A stretch of DNA of 64,000 nt from Lucinisca nassula (lineage: Eukaryota; Mollusca; Bivalvia; Lucinida; Lucinidae): positions 12,722,538 through 12,786,537 of the forward strand of contig OY757017.1 in the NCBI GenBank assembly GCA_963580285.1, in the 5' to 3' direction. Positions 63,501 through 64,000 of the stretch are shown here, piece by piece. Made by a program: the position numbers and the translations under genes. A model generated the notes under the pieces. That model was not told where the DNA came from and did no database searches. It saw only the letters and a list, made by a program, of their open reading frames with translations. Positions within the stretch are counted from its first letter, which is position 1. Every line of letters begins with the position of its first letter.

Positions 63501-64000
63501 GGTATGTCCTTTTGTCACCAGAGAATATAGGGATCTGCACCCGTTTTAATTGGCGCCAAAGGTCCTGTCCGATAGAGGGACTCTCGCAGCTAAATGTTTG
63601 CACAGATGGTTCTCCGTGGAATTGATCACGTGGTTCAAATGATGCGGCGTGTGCATTCATGATAGAATCAGTGTGCCTCGTCTCTTGGGCTTTGTTCATG
63701 CTCGAATTACCAGTTTCGTTTGAGAGAGTTGCATACTGTCTCTTTTCGATAGGCATTGGAACTGGGTCATTATTTTGTCTAAATTCTTGTGAAATGGTTA
63801 CCTCACGTGATTCCTGCAGCGGTTCGGTCGACACGTAATCTGATTTATAAATCTCTGACCTTTCATTTCCAATGTTCAATCCACGTTGAATGTCGATTGT
63901 AAGCATTTCTGCGGATGATGAATTTGTCGTGTTAACTTTCCGTGATTCCAAGAAATCTCGGGTTGATTTTGACACTGCGTCATAGTCCTCTTCTATCCGT
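60511..64000 (-). CDS. BEL/Pao-type Gag-protease fused to a long coiled coil (5' end beyond window)
   Basis: The frame is open from the right window edge to the stop at 60513-60511. The in-frame codons before 63975 are also open, so the true start is outside the window; at least 1,160 residues are visible. About residues 138-320 resemble the DUF1759 Gag domain of Pao elements (RVQIPIFSGDKRTYQSWKAA, ERLERKFGG). About 360-430 is a Cys/His-rich zinc region (CQVCGADH, CQLCFRCLAGGHCGKTC). About 490-660 is a DUF1758 aspartic-protease-like domain (LLDDASTKTYI at the active site, Ala in place of the usual Gly, and DVLIGLDCADL). Where a reverse transcriptase should follow, residues about 700-1040 are instead a Glu/Lys/Gln-rich coiled coil, and the C-terminus is a short globular part (MYIVHGKLNNFRFDFN). 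No stop breaks the fusion. Confidence 0.8.
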   Translation of the reverse strand, partial: RIEEDYDAVSKSTRDFLESRKVNTTNSSSAEMLTIDIQRGLNIGNERSEIYKSDYVSTEPLQESREVTISQEFRQNNDPVPMPIEKRQYATLSNETGNSSMNKAQETRHTDSIMNAHAASFEPRDQFHGEPSVQTFSCESPSIGQDLWRQLKRVQIPIFSGDKRTYQSWKAAFLACIDSAPATGEYKLLQLRQYLAGDALKTIENLGHSGAAYEAAKERLERKFGGMRRQIAIYIEELENFRQIRTGNAKDLEQFADLLDIAIINLRETNQHHELRSGFLYSMLQRKLPQSMLASYHRWVFDNNVTQSVVTLRKWVIQESEFLTVASETVHGVTGRVSDAQTTPPRPGQRYTRTFFGNNADNHAKKTQCCQVCGADHRVWTCQAFKQKGISEKWEVAKRCQLCFRCLAGGHCGKTCPRSRQCGLNGCKELHHRLLHRTSPETKPKLIDQNRTDMALDRASGTQITSGLEGNKRLEQITMTASNVSTADFIALRTVPVILKNGVRTLKVNALLDDASTKTYINSDVAAQLGLQGKTERAKVNVLNGQVETFETRPVNVELESVTGDVKLSVTAYTATRVTGTMSAFDWAEYTQRWSHLRHIRFPSIAKRPVVDVLIGLDCADLHCAIQEVRGRPEEPIARLTPLGWTCIGNPGSDEICKTTMQTHFASTYFIRDRAEVDQMNPHLKRVWEIEDVSTPHETPIISNAGQLEVKRVENSLTNDNRQSRVKDLRSEVKQKERALAQCIVQQNLQVSNVKAEPVVQSKFLEKESVTREKIQSELGPVKSELQATMLRFEQLQQTRNEKRHHEDRGALTRQLERQGQGILMEKETVETSLQNLNTTEPKLNVAENGLRISDSTLLEKSSQNSKILRDIQHYKTTQESCEAINRMEKEQNAKLQEEIVSLQDRATAAQNDSIILKKQLETTHGAVTHRSCIEKNDTRNNTLMTALKADNEKAKLQSEKKHTEETLEHVRQNNDKRKREINKIIKKVGTSKLKQMSIRTKDKNKTAISAFREAERRYDNQNLIITQTESTQPKHRLGLVQEDLTYLSAISATLDRRTEREQKSEKAQTRNNGMYIVHGKLNNFRFDFNSNKGQLFLNKDTISKFTQDTGTTRMSADYVDMGCSEGNEEPMERLQKNYAAEELRREQGKTIAKKMGDTIIQ

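Overview
This looks like nuclear DNA from a bivalve (or similar) mollusc. The evidence is a host gene, METTL9, split by repeat-filled introns; several tRNA-derived SINEs; dense small hairpin transposons; and long arrays of 110-180 bp repeats ending in ACGG-rich microsatellites, as described for the pearl/CvE/DTC84 elements of oysters and clams. All calls are from reading the sequence; no database search was run.

Layout. (1) 1-5.9 kb: an intronless, AT-rich, tightly packed gene block unlike the rest of the window. It holds a partial major-capsid-like gene at the left edge, two membrane-anchored proteins, a capsid-like protein, a fibre/knob-like protein and a small membrane protein. I read it as the morphogenesis module of an integrated Polinton-like virus, followed by a fragment of a second, diverged copy. 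(2) 5.9-34 kb: METTL9 (protein-histidine methyltransferase) on the minus strand. Six coding exons with matching splice sites and phases lie between 33.8 and 8.9 kb; the first exon is not seen. Its introns hold TTAA-flanked MITEs, pogo-like MITEs, a hAT-like element with an 8-bp target duplication, SINEs, many palindromic hairpins, a mariner with one stop codon, and tandem-repeat elements. (3) 34-46 kb: a last SINE and hairpin MITEs, then nested tandem-repeat elements including a segmental copy at an offset of 3,999 bp. (4) 46.0-51.4 kb: an apparently complete DIRS-type tyrosine-recombinase retrotransposon with inverted terminal repeats and an internal complementary region. (5) 51.4-59 kb: more tandem-repeat elements, four of them inserted into or beside one decayed LINE. 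(6) 59-64 kb: SINE pieces, then a minus-strand BEL/Pao-type Gag-protease frame that continues into a long coiled coil instead of a reverse transcriptase and runs off the right edge.

Most interesting points: the virus-like capsid block; one termini rule that unites at least seven tandem-repeat element families (AA-C[T/A]AGA start, ACGG tract, 3' end complementary to a 5' subterminal word), suggesting one Helentron-type mobilisation system; a hairpin family whose stems change on both arms together; and the Gag-protease/coiled-coil fusion.
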